From Kuafuiihalomonas phototrophica (GTDB lineage: Bacteria; Myxococcota; Kuafuiibacteriia; Kuafuiibacteriales; Kuafuiibacteriaceae), in assembly GCA_031800475.1 (NCBI GenBank), contig DAPKRQ010000152.1:10432-74431 (forward strand): a DNA stretch of 64,000 nt, in the 5' to 3' direction. The notes beneath the pieces were generated by a model that was given only the letters and a program-made list of their open reading frames with translations, ran no database searches and was not told where the DNA came from. The translations under genes were made by a program, and so were the position numbers. Positions within the stretch are counted from its first letter, which is position 1, and each line of letters begins with the position of its first letter. This document shows positions 18,854 through 28,191 of this stretch, in pieces.

Positions 18854-19375
18854 GTGCGGCTCGGACTGCGGGCGGCCCTGGCCCTGGCCCTGGGATTCGG
18901 ATTCTTCGGCTTCGGCTGCCGGGACCCGGGGTCCGCGCCCCCCGCGCCGCCTTCGGCGTCCGAAGCGCGGACCGGCAATCGGCTGCCCGATTGGCAGGCG
19001 GGCTTTCGCTACGAGGTGGCGGTCCACGGCGACCAGCTGGTGGTCGAGTTCGAAGTGCAAGAGGGCTTTCACGTCTACACCGTGGGGGAAACGGTGGGTC
19101 GCCCGCTGAAACTCACCATCGACCCGGAGAGTCCGGTGCAGCCCGCCGGTCCGGTGGTGTACCCGAAGGGCGAGACCAAACAGCTGTCCATCGGCCAGTC
19201 GGTCACGGTGGAAGGCGCAGGGAACTTGCGGGTTCCTTTGAAGATGCCGGCGGAGGCCAGCCAGGTGACCGGAAGGTTCCGCTACCAGGTCTGCACCGAC
19301 TCCTTGTGCGACCGACCGCGAACGCGGCCCTTCCGTGTCCCGGTGAAGCCCCAGGACGCTTCCGAGGCCGGTTGA
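18854..19375 (+). CDS. Lipoprotein with DsbD N-terminal-like domain
   Basis: 173 aa from the GTG at 18854, which gives a normal lipoprotein signal ending FGFGC; an earlier GTG at 18803 adds 17 residues. The mature domain resembles the immunoglobulin-like alpha domain of DsbD: FEVQEGFHVYTVGE, PAGPVVYPKGE and a closing YQVCTDSLCDRP segment, with the Cys-x4-Cys pair of the family. DsbD-alpha passes electrons from the membrane domain to periplasmic thiol proteins. Here it stands alone without the CcdA-like membrane part, so the partner must be elsewhere or it only senses or binds. Confidence 0.7.
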   Translation: MRLGLRAALALALGFGFFGFGCRDPGSAPPAPPSASEARTGNRLPDWQAGFRYEVAVHGDQLVVEFEVQEGFHVYTVGETVGRPLKLTIDPESPVQPAGPVVYPKGETKQLSIGQSVTVEGAGNLRVPLKMPAEASQVTGRFRYQVCTDSLCDRPRTRPFRVPVKPQDASEAG

Positions 19376-19449
19376 CGGGCCCGACCCGAACCCGGGTCTC
19401 CTCGGAAGCGGTGTTCACCGCGGGGAGGCCGGGGCCCGGGCGCGGGGTC

Positions 19450-19651
19450 TCAAAACGGGTGGACGACGTAAAAGGCCCGCCGGGTCGAGTTGGTGGACGG
19501 GGCCGACCGGGGCTTTCGGTAGAGCTCGGCCGGGGCCCGGGCGCGGGATTTCAAAACGGGTGGACGACGTAAAAGGCCCGCCGGGTCGGGTTGGTGGACG
19601 GGGCCGACTGGGGCTTTCGGTAGAGCTCGGCCGGGGCCCGGGCCACGAATT
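19450..19651. repeat. 101-bp tandem duplication of a gene 3' end
   Basis: Two head-to-tail copies with a 101-base period (19450-19550 and 19551-19651) differ at only a few bases. Both begin with TCAAAACGGGTGGACGACGT and end with GGCCGGGGCCCGGG. A third partial copy of the GC-rich end lies just left, near 19430-19449. Read on the minus strand, each copy encodes the same C-terminal tail (AELYRKP, then TRRAFYVVHPF and stop). The reading gene stops in the right copy, so the left copy is an untranslated relic. Confidence 0.9.
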
Positions 19652-19985
19652 CGCGCCCGTAGGTGCCGAGCTGGTGACGGTGCGTCTCTTCGAAACCGGC
19701 CGCTGCCTCCACGAACGCGGCAGCGGTCTCGGCGGCAGAGGTGGCGGGCTCGTCGACCCCTTCGCCATCGACCGGCGCCAGGGGGCCACGCTGAGGGCCT
19801 CGGACCCGGCCGCCCTGGCCGCTCCGGGGATCGGACAGCAGCCCGCTTTCGGCCGAATGCTGCAGGCGCCGGGTCGGATCCACCCGATTTTGGAAGGACT
19901 CCAAATCCGGTGCACCGGCGGGCGTGGGGCCGTATGCGGCCGGATGAACCAGCCCTGGCAGAACCGACTGGACGGCGCCCGACAT
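19551..19985 (-). CDS. Hypothetical protein, 144 aa, with duplicated 3' end
   Basis: Not recognised. The predicted soluble protein has a Pro/Gly-rich N-terminal half, an Ala/Glu-rich stretch (SAAETAAAFVEAAAGFEETH) and a conserved-looking tail, RRAFYVVHPF. There is no signal peptide or membrane segment. Support for coding is that the tandem copy downstream preserves the same C-terminal reading frame with mostly conservative changes. It is followed upstream (78 bases, same strand) by the AgmX-N-like gene. Function is unknown. Confidence 0.5.
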   Translation of the reverse strand: MSGAVQSVLPGLVHPAAYGPTPAGAPDLESFQNRVDPTRRLQHSAESGLLSDPRSGQGGRVRGPQRGPLAPVDGEGVDEPATSAAETAAAFVEAAAGFEETHRHQLGTYGREFVARAPAELYRKPQSAPSTNPTRRAFYVVHPF

Positions 19986-20063
19986 GGGGAGAGGATGCCC
20001 GATTCACGCCGGGAACCCAAGGGGTTCCCGGCGCCATCCGACGATCGTCCGATCGGGCTCGGC

Positions 20064-20531
20064 TCACAGGTCCTTCGGGCGGATCCGCTCCCACAAGCTC
20101 TGCTTGGTGCCGTGGTCCCGCACGAACTGAAGGACGAAGGTCAGGTCTGCCAGCGAAAAGGCCAGACGTTGGCCGAGCCCCAGCTCCACCAGTGTGGATG
20201 GAATGGGCCGGGATACGGCCTGGCCCACGGGCGGCTCCACCCGTCCGTCTTCGTGCTTGAATCCCGCGACCGCCCCCTCTGGCACCCGAATGCGGGCCCG
20301 GTCCCCCCGGATTTCGGCCAGGGTGAAGGGGGCCATGCCCTCGGGCAGCTCGACCCGAAGGGGGTTGTTGCGCAGGCCGCCCACCGAAATGCGGCGACGG
20401 CCCGCCGATTCGAGGCCATCCAGGTAGTCGTGACGCCAGTAGACCTGAACCTCCAAGGTGCTCCGGCCGGGTTCGGGCCGCTCGGAGGGAAAAGGCCGAG
20501 CCAACAGGGTGTCGAGGGGCCGATCGCTCAC
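20064..20531 (-). CDS. Protein resembling the N-terminal domain of AgmX-type proteins
   Basis: 155 aa from a GTG at 20531. The beta-rich sequence (RRISVGGLRNNPLRV, GMAPFTLAEIRGDRARIRVP, LGLGQRLAFSLADLTFVLQFV) follows the pattern of the domain found at the N-terminus of AgmX/PglI-type envelope proteins in Myxococcota. That domain has a short SVG-type opening and ends in F-x-F-V. It looks FHA-like in size but lacks the FHA GR/SxxH motifs. No membrane helix is visible. The start lies only five bases from the divergent RNase Z GTG, so one of the two starts is probably further in. The assignment is by pattern only. Confidence 0.55.
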   Translation of the reverse strand: MSDRPLDTLLARPFPSERPEPGRSTLEVQVYWRHDYLDGLESAGRRRISVGGLRNNPLRVELPEGMAPFTLAEIRGDRARIRVPEGAVAGFKHEDGRVEPPVGQAVSRPIPSTLVELGLGQRLAFSLADLTFVLQFVRDHGTKQSLWERIRPKDL

Positions 20532-20536
20532 GATCC

Positions 20537-21403
20537 GTGTCCCCCGGGAACGAGCGTCTGGCCTTGATTCGGAGGCACCACCGTGAACGTATCGCGGGTC
20601 TCGTGCACGAGCCCGAGCTCATCGTGTTCGGAACCTCGAGCCAAGTGCCGACCCGGTTCCGCAACCACAATGGCTACCTGCTCCGATGGGGCGGGGAAGG
20701 CTTTCTGTTCGATCCCGGTGAGAACACCAACCGGCAGATGGTCCGGGCCGGGGCCGATCCGCGCTGGGTGACGCGCATTTTGGTCACCCACTTTCACGGA
20801 GACCACTGTCTGGGCCTGGCCGGGCTGTTTCACCGGTTCTCGCTGGAGCGTCCGGACGCCCCGATCCACGTGCACTTCTCGGATGCGGGCCGCATCTTCG
20901 TGGAGCGGGCCTTGTGCGCGGCAGACTATGCCTCGGAGCTGGAAGTGGTGCTCCACCCCTTCGAAGAGCCCGGGCCGATCTTCGATGACGGGCGGTTTCG
21001 GATCGAAGCCCGGCGGTTGGCCCACTCGATCCCCACCTTCGGGTATCGGGTCTCGTGCCGGCAGACCGGAGGCACCTTCGCGTTCGTGATGGACACCAAG
21101 ACCTGCCCCGGGGCGTTGGAGCTGGCCCACGAAGCGGACTTCGTGATCTGCGAGGCCACCTACACCCAACACGAAGCCCGCGAGGCCCGGGAGCGGGGGC
21201 ACATGACGGCCCAGCACGCGGCGGAGCTGGCCCGAGACGCCCGGGCCAAGAAACTGATGTTGTCCCACTTTTCGCAGCGCTATCCGAACACCCGGCAACA
21301 CCTGAAAGAAGCCCAGCGGGTGTTCTCGAACGTGCAATGCGCCTCGGACCTCAAGCGCTACCGGGTGCCGCTGCCGACGCCCGAACGGGCCCGAGCCGGC
21401 TGA
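20537..21403 (+). CDS. rnz: Ribonuclease Z-type MBL-fold hydrolase
   Basis: 288 aa from GTG at 20537. Most RNase Z proteins begin just before the ELIVFGTSSQVPT strand, so GTG at 20602 (266 aa) may be the true start; this also leaves room for a divergent promoter. It has the zinc motif HFHGDHC, AHSIPTFGYRV, FVMDTKTC and the LSHFSQRY segment with the RNase Z-type HFS. These enzymes cut the 3' trailer of tRNA precursors. The family call is firm; tRNA specificity is inferred. Confidence 0.85.
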   Translation: MSPGNERLALIRRHHRERIAGLVHEPELIVFGTSSQVPTRFRNHNGYLLRWGGEGFLFDPGENTNRQMVRAGADPRWVTRILVTHFHGDHCLGLAGLFHRFSLERPDAPIHVHFSDAGRIFVERALCAADYASELEVVLHPFEEPGPIFDDGRFRIEARRLAHSIPTFGYRVSCRQTGGTFAFVMDTKTCPGALELAHEADFVICEATYTQHEAREARERGHMTAQHAAELARDARAKKLMLSHFSQRYPNTRQHLKEAQRVFSNVQCASDLKRYRVPLPTPERARAG

Positions 21404-21486
21404 GGCCCGGGACAATCCCCAGTCCGATTGACTCGGATGCCGCACGCGGGAATCCTCGACGCGTGGCCCAGGACGGGGAGCCGAAC

Positions 21487-22053
21487 GTGGAGACCGAGCG
21501 GCGCGCTGCGGCCCGGCGAGCGGTGCGGCAGTTGCTCGTCGGGGGTCTGAAGGACGCTTCCACCCATCCCCTGGTCGACGGCATGGTCCTGTCCATCGGG
21601 CGGGGCGAACATTGCGCCGTGACCATCGACGACCCGGCCATCAGCCGGGAACACCTTCGCCTCGAAACCGGCCCGCCCATCACGATCCGGGACTTGGGCA
21701 GCGCCAACGGCACCTTGGTTCAGGGCCAGTCTCTGGAGCCCGGGCAACCCATGGAGCTGAAGCCGGGGGTCGTGGTGGAGATCGGCGACAGCTGGCTCGT
21801 GATCAAGGGCCCCCTCGAGCCCGGCGGCCTGGGGGCCACTTTGCCGCCGGGGCAAAGCCTGCCCGGCTTTTTGGACGAGCTGGAGAAAAAGCAGATCCTC
21901 GAGGCGCTGGAGCGGTTCGGCGGCAACCAGTCCGAGGTCTCGCGGCGCCTCGGCATTCCCCGCCGAACGCTGCTCAAAAAGCTCGACGCCTACGGCGTGG
22001 CCCGCCCCCGCAAAAACCGCTTTTCGAACGAAGACACGGGTTCGGGCGAATGA
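21487..22053 (+). CDS. FHA domain protein with Fis-type DNA-binding tail
   Basis: 188 aa from GTG at 21487, which has a GGGGAG ribosome site six bases upstream; GTG at 21463 is possible. Residues about 30-110 are an FHA domain (LSIGRGEHCAVTIDDPAISREHL, then LGSANGTLV), which binds phosphothreonine. Residues about 140-177 form a Fis-type helix-turn-helix (ILEALERFGGNQSEVSRRLG). It has the two ends of a sigma-54 activator but no AAA+ ATPase between them, so it cannot open sigma-54 complexes itself. It may bind DNA in response to a Ser/Thr kinase or antagonise an activator. Confidence 0.85.
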   Translation: METERRAAARRAVRQLLVGGLKDASTHPLVDGMVLSIGRGEHCAVTIDDPAISREHLRLETGPPITIRDLGSANGTLVQGQSLEPGQPMELKPGVVVEIGDSWLVIKGPLEPGGLGATLPPGQSLPGFLDELEKKQILEALERFGGNQSEVSRRLGIPRRTLLKKLDAYGVARPRKNRFSNEDTGSGE

Positions 22054-22199
22054 AGCAACGTCGGGTCCGCCCGTCCGCCCCCAAGAGCGCGCAGGCTGAC
22101 GCATCGCGGATCGGCGCCGGGCGGGGTGCGAACGCCCTGTCGGGCCCCCGCCCCAGGCTCGCGATCCGCGGCGGGCGCCGTTTGCGGCGGGACCGCCCC

Positions 22200-23609
22200 T
22201 CAGCTCGGCGCGCCATCCTCCCGTGCCAGCCGTTCGATCAGGTCCAGCTCCGCAACCCGGCGCCCCCGGACTTCGGGCTCCGCCCGGGCCCACAGCTCTG
22301 GGTCAGGCTCGCCCGTGGTGACCACGGCGAACGAAAAGCCCCGCTCGTCGGCAGTCTTTCGCACCCAGCCCGCCTTGGCCGGTTCCGGATGCAGCTCCAC
22401 GGTGCGTCCCCGCCCGCGGATTCGACCGGCCAGCTCCCAAGCCTGTCCTCGGGCTTCGAGATCCGAAAAGGCCACCAACACGTCGGGCGCAGCGGATTGC
22501 TCCGGAAACATGCCCCGTTGCTCCATGACCACCAGCAGCCGCTCGAGGCCGAGTGAAAAGCCACAGGCCGGCACGTCTTTGCCGGAAAACATGCCGACCA
22601 GTCCGTCGTACCGGCCGCCACCGCCGAGGGAGCCCGCCAGATCGCCCACCGCGATCTCGAAAATCGCTCCGGTATAATAGCCGAGCCCACGAGCGAGCGT
22701 GGGGTCGAAACGAATTCGGCCGGAGGCTGGGCCTGCCTCGGACAGCTCGAGAATTTCGCTCAAGTCATCCAACGCGCGAGACCCGTCCGAATCTTTCGAA
22801 AAGATATCTCGAAGCGAGCTCGGGCCGCCATCGCGCCGCACCCATTCGAACAAGCGATCTTGTGCGTCTTCGTGAACGCCGGCGCTCGACCATTCTCTTC
22901 GAACGCCCGTCTCGGAAATCTTGTCGAGCTTGTCGAGCCCGCCGATGGTCGCCCCTTCCAGGGCCGGGTCGATCCCGGCATGCTCTATGAGGCTCTTCAA
23001 CAGCTGCCGGTGGTTCGCGCGAATCCAGAAGTCCTCGAACCCCAGGCGCTTCAGACACTCGGTCACCGCGGCGCACACTTCGACCTCGGCCAGCTTCGAC
23101 GCGGTGCCCACCACGTCCACGTCGCATTGGTAGAACTCGCGAAAGCGGCCTTTCCCGGGGTTGTCGGCCCGCCACACCGGCTGGATCTGAAATCTGCGAT
23201 ACACGCCCGGCAGCTTCGACCCGTACTGGGCGACCACCCGAGCCAAAGGGACGGTCAGGTCGTACCGCAGCCCCAGGTCGGCCAGAAGGGTCTCGACTTC
23301 GGGGGCGGTCTCACCCGAGCGTCCGGTGCGAACCACGCCGGGCCGATCCAGGGCGGCGCCTGCCTCCCGCACCCCATCCACGAGCTGCTGGCCCCGGTTC
23401 AAGACCTTGAAGACCAACTGGTCCCCCTCTTCGCCGTACTTGCCGAGGAGTGCGTCGAGCCGCTCGAAGCTCGGAGTCTCCAAGGGTTCGAACCCATAGC
23501 CGGTGTAGACCTCGCGGATCACGTCGACCACGTGTTCCCGGCGCCGAAGGTCTTCGGCCAGAAAGTCGCGGGTGCCCTTCGGCGGCTTGGTGGAACCGGT
23601 TTTGGCCAT
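22200..23609 (-). CDS. hisS: Histidyl-tRNA synthetase
   Basis: 469 aa from the ATG at 23609. It is a class II synthetase with RYDLTVPLARV and the motif 2 loop FREFYQCDVDVVG. The HisRS-specific LARGLGYYTGAIFEI (HisA) and motif 3 GFSLGLERL follow. A C-terminal anticodon-binding domain completes it. It charges tRNA-His. The start is two bases from the stop of the upstream mrp gene, so the pair is an operon. The longer open frame upstream is a shadow of mrp. Confidence 0.96.
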   Translation of the reverse strand: MAKTGSTKPPKGTRDFLAEDLRRREHVVDVIREVYTGYGFEPLETPSFERLDALLGKYGEEGDQLVFKVLNRGQQLVDGVREAGAALDRPGVVRTGRSGETAPEVETLLADLGLRYDLTVPLARVVAQYGSKLPGVYRRFQIQPVWRADNPGKGRFREFYQCDVDVVGTASKLAEVEVCAAVTECLKRLGFEDFWIRANHRQLLKSLIEHAGIDPALEGATIGGLDKLDKISETGVRREWSSAGVHEDAQDRLFEWVRRDGGPSSLRDIFSKDSDGSRALDDLSEILELSEAGPASGRIRFDPTLARGLGYYTGAIFEIAVGDLAGSLGGGGRYDGLVGMFSGKDVPACGFSLGLERLLVVMEQRGMFPEQSAAPDVLVAFSDLEARGQAWELAGRIRGRGRTVELHPEPAKAGWVRKTADERGFSFAVVTTGEPDPELWARAEPEVRGRRVAELDLIERLAREDGAPS

Positions 23610-23611
23610 GC

Positions 23612-24718
23612 TCACTGAATGATCTTGAGTCCCGTACCCGCCTTCACGCTCTGCTGCGCCGCCTGCCGGCCCAGCTCGGTGGCCAGCCGCCGCGTGAGAC
23701 TCCGGAAGGCCTTGGCGCTCTCGCTGTCCGGGTTGCGCAAGATCTCCGGGGTACCCAGGTCTCCGCTTTCGCGGGTGGTCATCTCGAGGGGGATCTCGCC
23801 CAACAACGGAAGACCCAGCTGCTTGGCGATGCGCCCGGCTCCGCCGGATGAGAAGATCGTGTGCTTGGCTCGGCAGTTTCCGCACACGAAGTAAGCCATG
23901 TTCTCCACCACTCCCAGGCACGGGATGTCGACCTTGTCGAACATGGCCTTGCCGCGGGTCACGTCGGCCAAAGCCACGTCCTGGGGCGTGGACACCAAGA
24001 CCGCGCCCGAGACCTTCAGATTTTGGGCGATGGTCAGCTGCACGTCTCCGGTTCCCGGAGGCAGGTCCAAGATCAGGTAGTCGAGCTCCCCCCACTCGAC
24101 GTCGCGCATGAACTGGGTGAGCGCACCGTTGAGCATGGGCCCGCGCCAGCTCATGGCCTGGTTCGGGTCCACGATGAGGCCGATGGACATGACCTTCATC
24201 TGGTGGGCGGTCAGGGGCATCAGCTTTTGGCCCACCACCTCGGGCCGGTCGGTGGCACCCAGCATGGTCGGCAAGGAGGGCCCGTAGATGTCACTGTCCA
24301 AAAGTCCGACCGAGGCCCCCGTCTCCGCCAACGCCGCCGCCACGTTGGTGGCCACGGTCGACTTTCCCACCCCGCCCTTTCCGGAAGCGAACAGCAGGAT
24401 GTTCTTGGCCCCCGGGATCATCGATTGGGCGCTCCCTTGGGGACGGGCCCGTTGCACGTCGGCCCCGTGGTCGAAAACCAGCTTTCGGGTCAATCCCGCC
24501 GACTGCAGCGCGGCCTCGACCTCGGACTGCACGGCCTCCTTCGGCTCCCAGGCCGGGCTCGGCCACCGAAGCTCGAGTTTCACCTCGGAGCCCTTCGTGG
24601 ACACCCCCTGAAGGATGCCCGCATCGGCCAGGCTCCGTTCGAGCACCGGGTCTTTCACGGCGCCAGCCGCTTGTCGGATCTGCGCCTCGGAGAGGTCGTC
24701 GCTCTTCTTGCCAAACAT
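23612..24718 (-). CDS. mrp: Mrp/ApbC-type P-loop iron-sulfur carrier ATPase
   Basis: 368 aa. An N-terminal MIP18/DUF59-like domain (about 1-90) is followed by the deviant Walker A ASGKGGVGKSTVATN, switch LLDSDIYGPSLPTMLG and DLPPGTGDVQLT. The VCGNC pair (CxxC) near residue 280 is the site that bridges a 4Fe-4S cluster in the dimer. Mrp proteins load Fe-S clusters onto apo-proteins. It precedes hisS in a two-gene operon and diverges from argS by 27 bases. Confidence 0.93.
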   Translation of the reverse strand: MFGKKSDDLSEAQIRQAAGAVKDPVLERSLADAGILQGVSTKGSEVKLELRWPSPAWEPKEAVQSEVEAALQSAGLTRKLVFDHGADVQRARPQGSAQSMIPGAKNILLFASGKGGVGKSTVATNVAAALAETGASVGLLDSDIYGPSLPTMLGATDRPEVVGQKLMPLTAHQMKVMSIGLIVDPNQAMSWRGPMLNGALTQFMRDVEWGELDYLILDLPPGTGDVQLTIAQNLKVSGAVLVSTPQDVALADVTRGKAMFDKVDIPCLGVVENMAYFVCGNCRAKHTIFSSGGAGRIAKQLGLPLLGEIPLEMTTRESGDLGTPEILRNPDSESAKAFRSLTRRLATELGRQAAQQSVKAGTGLKIIQ

Positions 24719-24745
24719 GACGTGATTTCAGTACGGCCCGCCTCG

Positions 24746-26716
24746 ATGGGGACGCCGCTCGCGCCTTTCCGGACCGCTCTTGCATCCCAAGTCGCGTCCA
24801 GCCAAGGGCTTTCCGGAGATCGGGTGGCCACCCTGGAGGCTTCGATCCGCACGCCGGCCCCGGAGCGGGGCGACTTGGCCCTCCCGGTGTTCACCTGGGC
24901 CAAAGAAGCCGGGCAGCGCCCCGATGTCTTGGCCCGGCAGGTGGCCGAGGCCCTGGCCGCTGCCGGGGACCCGAACTGGTCCCGGGTTCACGCGGAAGGC
25001 GCCTACGTCAACGTCACCGTGTCTGCGGCGGCCCTGGCCCGGGCGGTGGTGCCGGCCGCCCGCTCGGCCGATTACCTTCGAGACGACCAAGGTCGGGGTC
25101 GGACCGTGGTCATCGACTACAGCTCCCCGAACATCGCCAAGCCCCTCGGGTTTCACCACGTGAGAACCACGGTCATCGGCGCGGCCATCGCCCGCCTGCA
25201 CGCAGCGTGCGGCTGGAACGTGGTGGGAATCAACTACCTCGGCGATTGGGGCCGGCAGTTCGGCTTGCTCGCCACCGGATTCGCCCGCCATGGCGACCCG
25301 AACCGAATCGACGACGCCAAACACCTGGTCGAGGTTTACATTCGTGCGAACCAAGAAGCCGACGTGGCCCGCGTTCAAGAACGCATCGACCGACCCGCCG
25401 CCGCCCGAAAACTGGTGAAGGAGCTCGAAGAGCTTCGAGCCCAGCCGACCCCCGCAGGGGGCAAAGAGGCGAAAAAGCACGCGAAGAAGCTGAAGGGCCT
25501 CGAACGACGGCTCGACGCCCTGGGCGGTCCCGACCCGACGGAAGGTCCGGAGCTCGAAGCTTGGTTCGCTTCGCTCGAACGAGATGCCGAGGCGGCTCGG
25601 GAAGAGCTCCCTGGGGTCGAGGCCCGGGCCCGCGAAGCGCGCCAGTATCTTCGCCGCATGGAAGAAGGCGACGAGGCCGCCCTGGCCGAGTGGCGCCGAT
25701 TTCGGGAGGCATCGATTCGGGAGTTTCAGCGGGTCTACGACCGTCTCGGCATCGAATTTTCTTCGATCGAAGGAGAATCCCTCTATCAGAATGTGCTCGA
25801 GTCCACGGTCGAGCGGGTTCGGGCCATGCCCGGAACCCGGGAGAGCGACGGCGCAGAGGTGGTCGACCTGGACTACGGCCCCGAAGAGCCGCCGGTCATC
25901 TTGAAGACCCGAGACGGCACCACACTCTACCTGACCCGCGACATCGCCGCTGCGATCGATCGATACGAACGATTCGAGTTCGACCGATCGCTCTACGTGG
26001 TCGGCGCGGACCAGGCCCTGCACTTCGCTCAGTTGTTCCGTACGCTCGAAGCGATGGGTCACACCTGGGCCGACCGTTGTCACCACGTGCCCTTCGGCCG
26101 GCTGCGCGGAATGAGCACCCGCCGGGGTACCGTCGTGTTCTTGGACGAGGTGCTCGACGAAGCCGAAGCGAAGGCCAGAGAGATCTGCGAAGCCTCGGAG
26201 AAGATCGATCCCGCCCACCTGGACGAAGCGGTCACCGCCATCGGAATTGGCGCCGTGGTCTTCCAGGACCTGAAGAACCTGCGAACGAACGACTACACGT
26301 TCGATTGGAACGACGTGTTGAACTTCAACGGCCATACCGGACCCTATGTGCAGTTCGCCCACGCCCGGGCGTGCAGCATCCTGCGCAAAGGGGGTGGTGT
26401 TCCCTCCCGAGCAGATCTGTCGCGGCTCGAAACCCCGGAGGAACGGGCGGTCATGAAGGCCTTGGCGCGGCTTCCCGAGGTCCTGGTTCAGGCCTGCGAA
26501 GCGTTCGAGCCTTCGATGCTGACCCGGGCCGTGCTGGAGCTGGCCCAGACCGCCGCTTCCTATTTCACGGCCGGAAACCGGGACCGGGCCGCCCGGGTCC
26601 TGGTCGAAGACGACCCGGAGCTCCGGGCGGCACGCCTCCATCTGACCGATGCGATCCGGGCTTCGCTGGCCGCGGGACTGGAAACCCTGGGTCTTCGGGC
26701 TCCCGAAGCCATGTGA
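24746..26716 (+). CDS. argS: Arginyl-tRNA synthetase
   Basis: 656 aa from the ATG at 24746; a GTG at 24722 would leave only three bases to the divergent mrp start. The N-terminal ArgRS domain is followed by the class I catalytic core with a variant HIGH (SPNIAKPLGFHHVR) and INYLGDWGRQFG. Then come DGTTLYLTRDIAAAIDRYE and the DALR-type anticodon domain. Residues about 215-330 contain a Lys/Glu-rich coiled insertion before the core resumes, longer than in E. coli ArgS. It charges tRNA-Arg. Confidence 0.95.
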   Translation: MGTPLAPFRTALASQVASSQGLSGDRVATLEASIRTPAPERGDLALPVFTWAKEAGQRPDVLARQVAEALAAAGDPNWSRVHAEGAYVNVTVSAAALARAVVPAARSADYLRDDQGRGRTVVIDYSSPNIAKPLGFHHVRTTVIGAAIARLHAACGWNVVGINYLGDWGRQFGLLATGFARHGDPNRIDDAKHLVEVYIRANQEADVARVQERIDRPAAARKLVKELEELRAQPTPAGGKEAKKHAKKLKGLERRLDALGGPDPTEGPELEAWFASLERDAEAAREELPGVEARAREARQYLRRMEEGDEAALAEWRRFREASIREFQRVYDRLGIEFSSIEGESLYQNVLESTVERVRAMPGTRESDGAEVVDLDYGPEEPPVILKTRDGTTLYLTRDIAAAIDRYERFEFDRSLYVVGADQALHFAQLFRTLEAMGHTWADRCHHVPFGRLRGMSTRRGTVVFLDEVLDEAEAKAREICEASEKIDPAHLDEAVTAIGIGAVVFQDLKNLRTNDYTFDWNDVLNFNGHTGPYVQFAHARACSILRKGGGVPSRADLSRLETPEERAVMKALARLPEVLVQACEAFEPSMLTRAVLELAQTAASYFTAGNRDRAARVLVEDDPELRAARLHLTDAIRASLAAGLETLGLRAPEAM

Positions 26717-26895
26717 ACCGGCGCGGACTCGGCCCGGCTTTGCGAATAGCCCGCGCCCGGGCGATCCGGCCGCTCCCGACCGGAGAGCTGCCTGGCCGGG
26801 GTTGACCCTGTGTCCCGAGGACGGTGGCGTCGACACCGGCAGCAGGGGATTCGGCCGGCCCCTCCAGCCGGAACGAGGCCCCGGTGGATGGTGCG

Positions 26896-28191
26896 ATGGT
26901 GTGGCTCGGGTGCGCGATGGCCGTGTGGGCCGCAGCCGGTGGTGAGGCCACCGGGGCGCCCGGCGCAAAAGCAGCTCCGCCGCTGCCCGCGGTGGCGACT
27001 TCGACCAGCCGGCTGTTCGGTATGCTTCTGCTGGGGCCCGAGGCCGCCGACTCGGCCACCGAGCAGCGCTACGAAGAAGCGCCGATCCGAGAGGAGACAC
27101 CGACCGTTCAGCTCGGCGGGGCGCTCCGGTTCAACTTCAGTTTCAACACCTACGGGGGCCCGTCCCAGTTTCCCTCTGCATCGAGCTTCGACGTGTTTCG
27201 ACTCGACGTAGGCGCTCGCTACGCCGACCTGGTTTTTTCCGCCCAGTACCGCTTCTACGCGGGCTACAACATGCTGCAGCACGGCTACATCGGTACGGAG
27301 CTGGAGCGCGAGGGACTTTCGTTTCGCCTGGGCGTGACGCAAGTTCCGTTCGGTGTGCTGCCGTACGCTTCGCACAACTTCTTCTTCAGCTTGCCCTATT
27401 ACGTAGGGCTCGAAGACGACTACGATCTCGGCATCAAAACGATCGTCGAGCTCGGCGACCTGGAGATCCAGCTGGCCTTTTTCAAGAACGACGAAGGAGG
27501 CTATTCGGGAAGCTCGTTGGACAGCGCCCGATACTCGTACGACCTGGTTCGAACGAGGCCAGGTGTGCTCTCTGCGGCTGGGATCTCGGAAGCCCGTTCC
27601 CTCGAAGAGACGAATCAAGCCAACCTTCGCATTGCGTGGACTCTTCGCCATGGCGAACACCTGAGCGCGGAGCTCGGCTTTTCGGGACAGATCGGCCAGA
27701 CCTTCGAACGGAGCACCAACCGCCGAGGCGTGCAGTGGGCCATGGCTGGACACCTCGACGCCGACCTGGGCCCCGTCAACGTGGTCGCCGAGGGGGGACG
27801 CTACGAGATCGGGATGGATGAATCGGCGGTCGCAGATTCCCGCCTGGTGGCGATGGGCGCGTATGACGCACCATACACGGTGGCCGCTCGGGCGGAGTTT
27901 CTGACCACCGGGATCGCATGGGAGATTCCTCTTTCCTACTGGCTGTTCGAATCGATCACCTTCTACGACGACTTCAGCGCGTTGTACAAAGATCCCGAGG
28001 AGTTCGAAGACTCCTTTCAGAACACTGCAGGATTCCTGCTGGCGGTGGGCCCGGTGTATACCTACTTGGACTTTGCAGCTGGGCGGAACCATCCTTTTTT
28101 GGGGCTGCAGTACGTTCGGGCCTTGGGTCCGGGCGACCCCACCCAATCGTGGGAGCTTCGATTCAACATCAACGTGGGGTGGTACTTCTGA
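26896..28191 (+). CDS. Outer-membrane beta-barrel (porin-like) protein
   Basis: 431 aa from the ATG at 26896, where a signal-like stretch MVWLGCAMAVWAAAGG begins. The mature part is a series of alternating amphipathic strands rich in Tyr and Phe (FRLDVGARYADLVFSAQYRFYAGY, QLAFFKNDEGGYSG, LRFNINVGWYF). It ends in the C-terminal Phe used for outer-membrane insertion. This fits a 16-18-strand porin-type barrel like the phosphate-selective or carbohydrate porin groups. Substrate is unknown. It stands alone between argS and the Sua5 gene. Confidence 0.75.
   Translation: MVWLGCAMAVWAAAGGEATGAPGAKAAPPLPAVATSTSRLFGMLLLGPEAADSATEQRYEEAPIREETPTVQLGGALRFNFSFNTYGGPSQFPSASSFDVFRLDVGARYADLVFSAQYRFYAGYNMLQHGYIGTELEREGLSFRLGVTQVPFGVLPYASHNFFFSLPYYVGLEDDYDLGIKTIVELGDLEIQLAFFKNDEGGYSGSSLDSARYSYDLVRTRPGVLSAAGISEARSLEETNQANLRIAWTLRHGEHLSAELGFSGQIGQTFERSTNRRGVQWAMAGHLDADLGPVNVVAEGGRYEIGMDESAVADSRLVAMGAYDAPYTVAARAEFLTTGIAWEIPLSYWLFESITFYDDFSALYKDPEEFEDSFQNTAGFLLAVGPVYTYLDFAAGRNHPFLGLQYVRALGPGDPTQSWELRFNINVGWYF

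Noticed and set aside
23861..24745. Long 5' extension of argS
   Set aside because: It lies antisense to mrp, which has intact motifs, and ArgRS begins normally at 24746.
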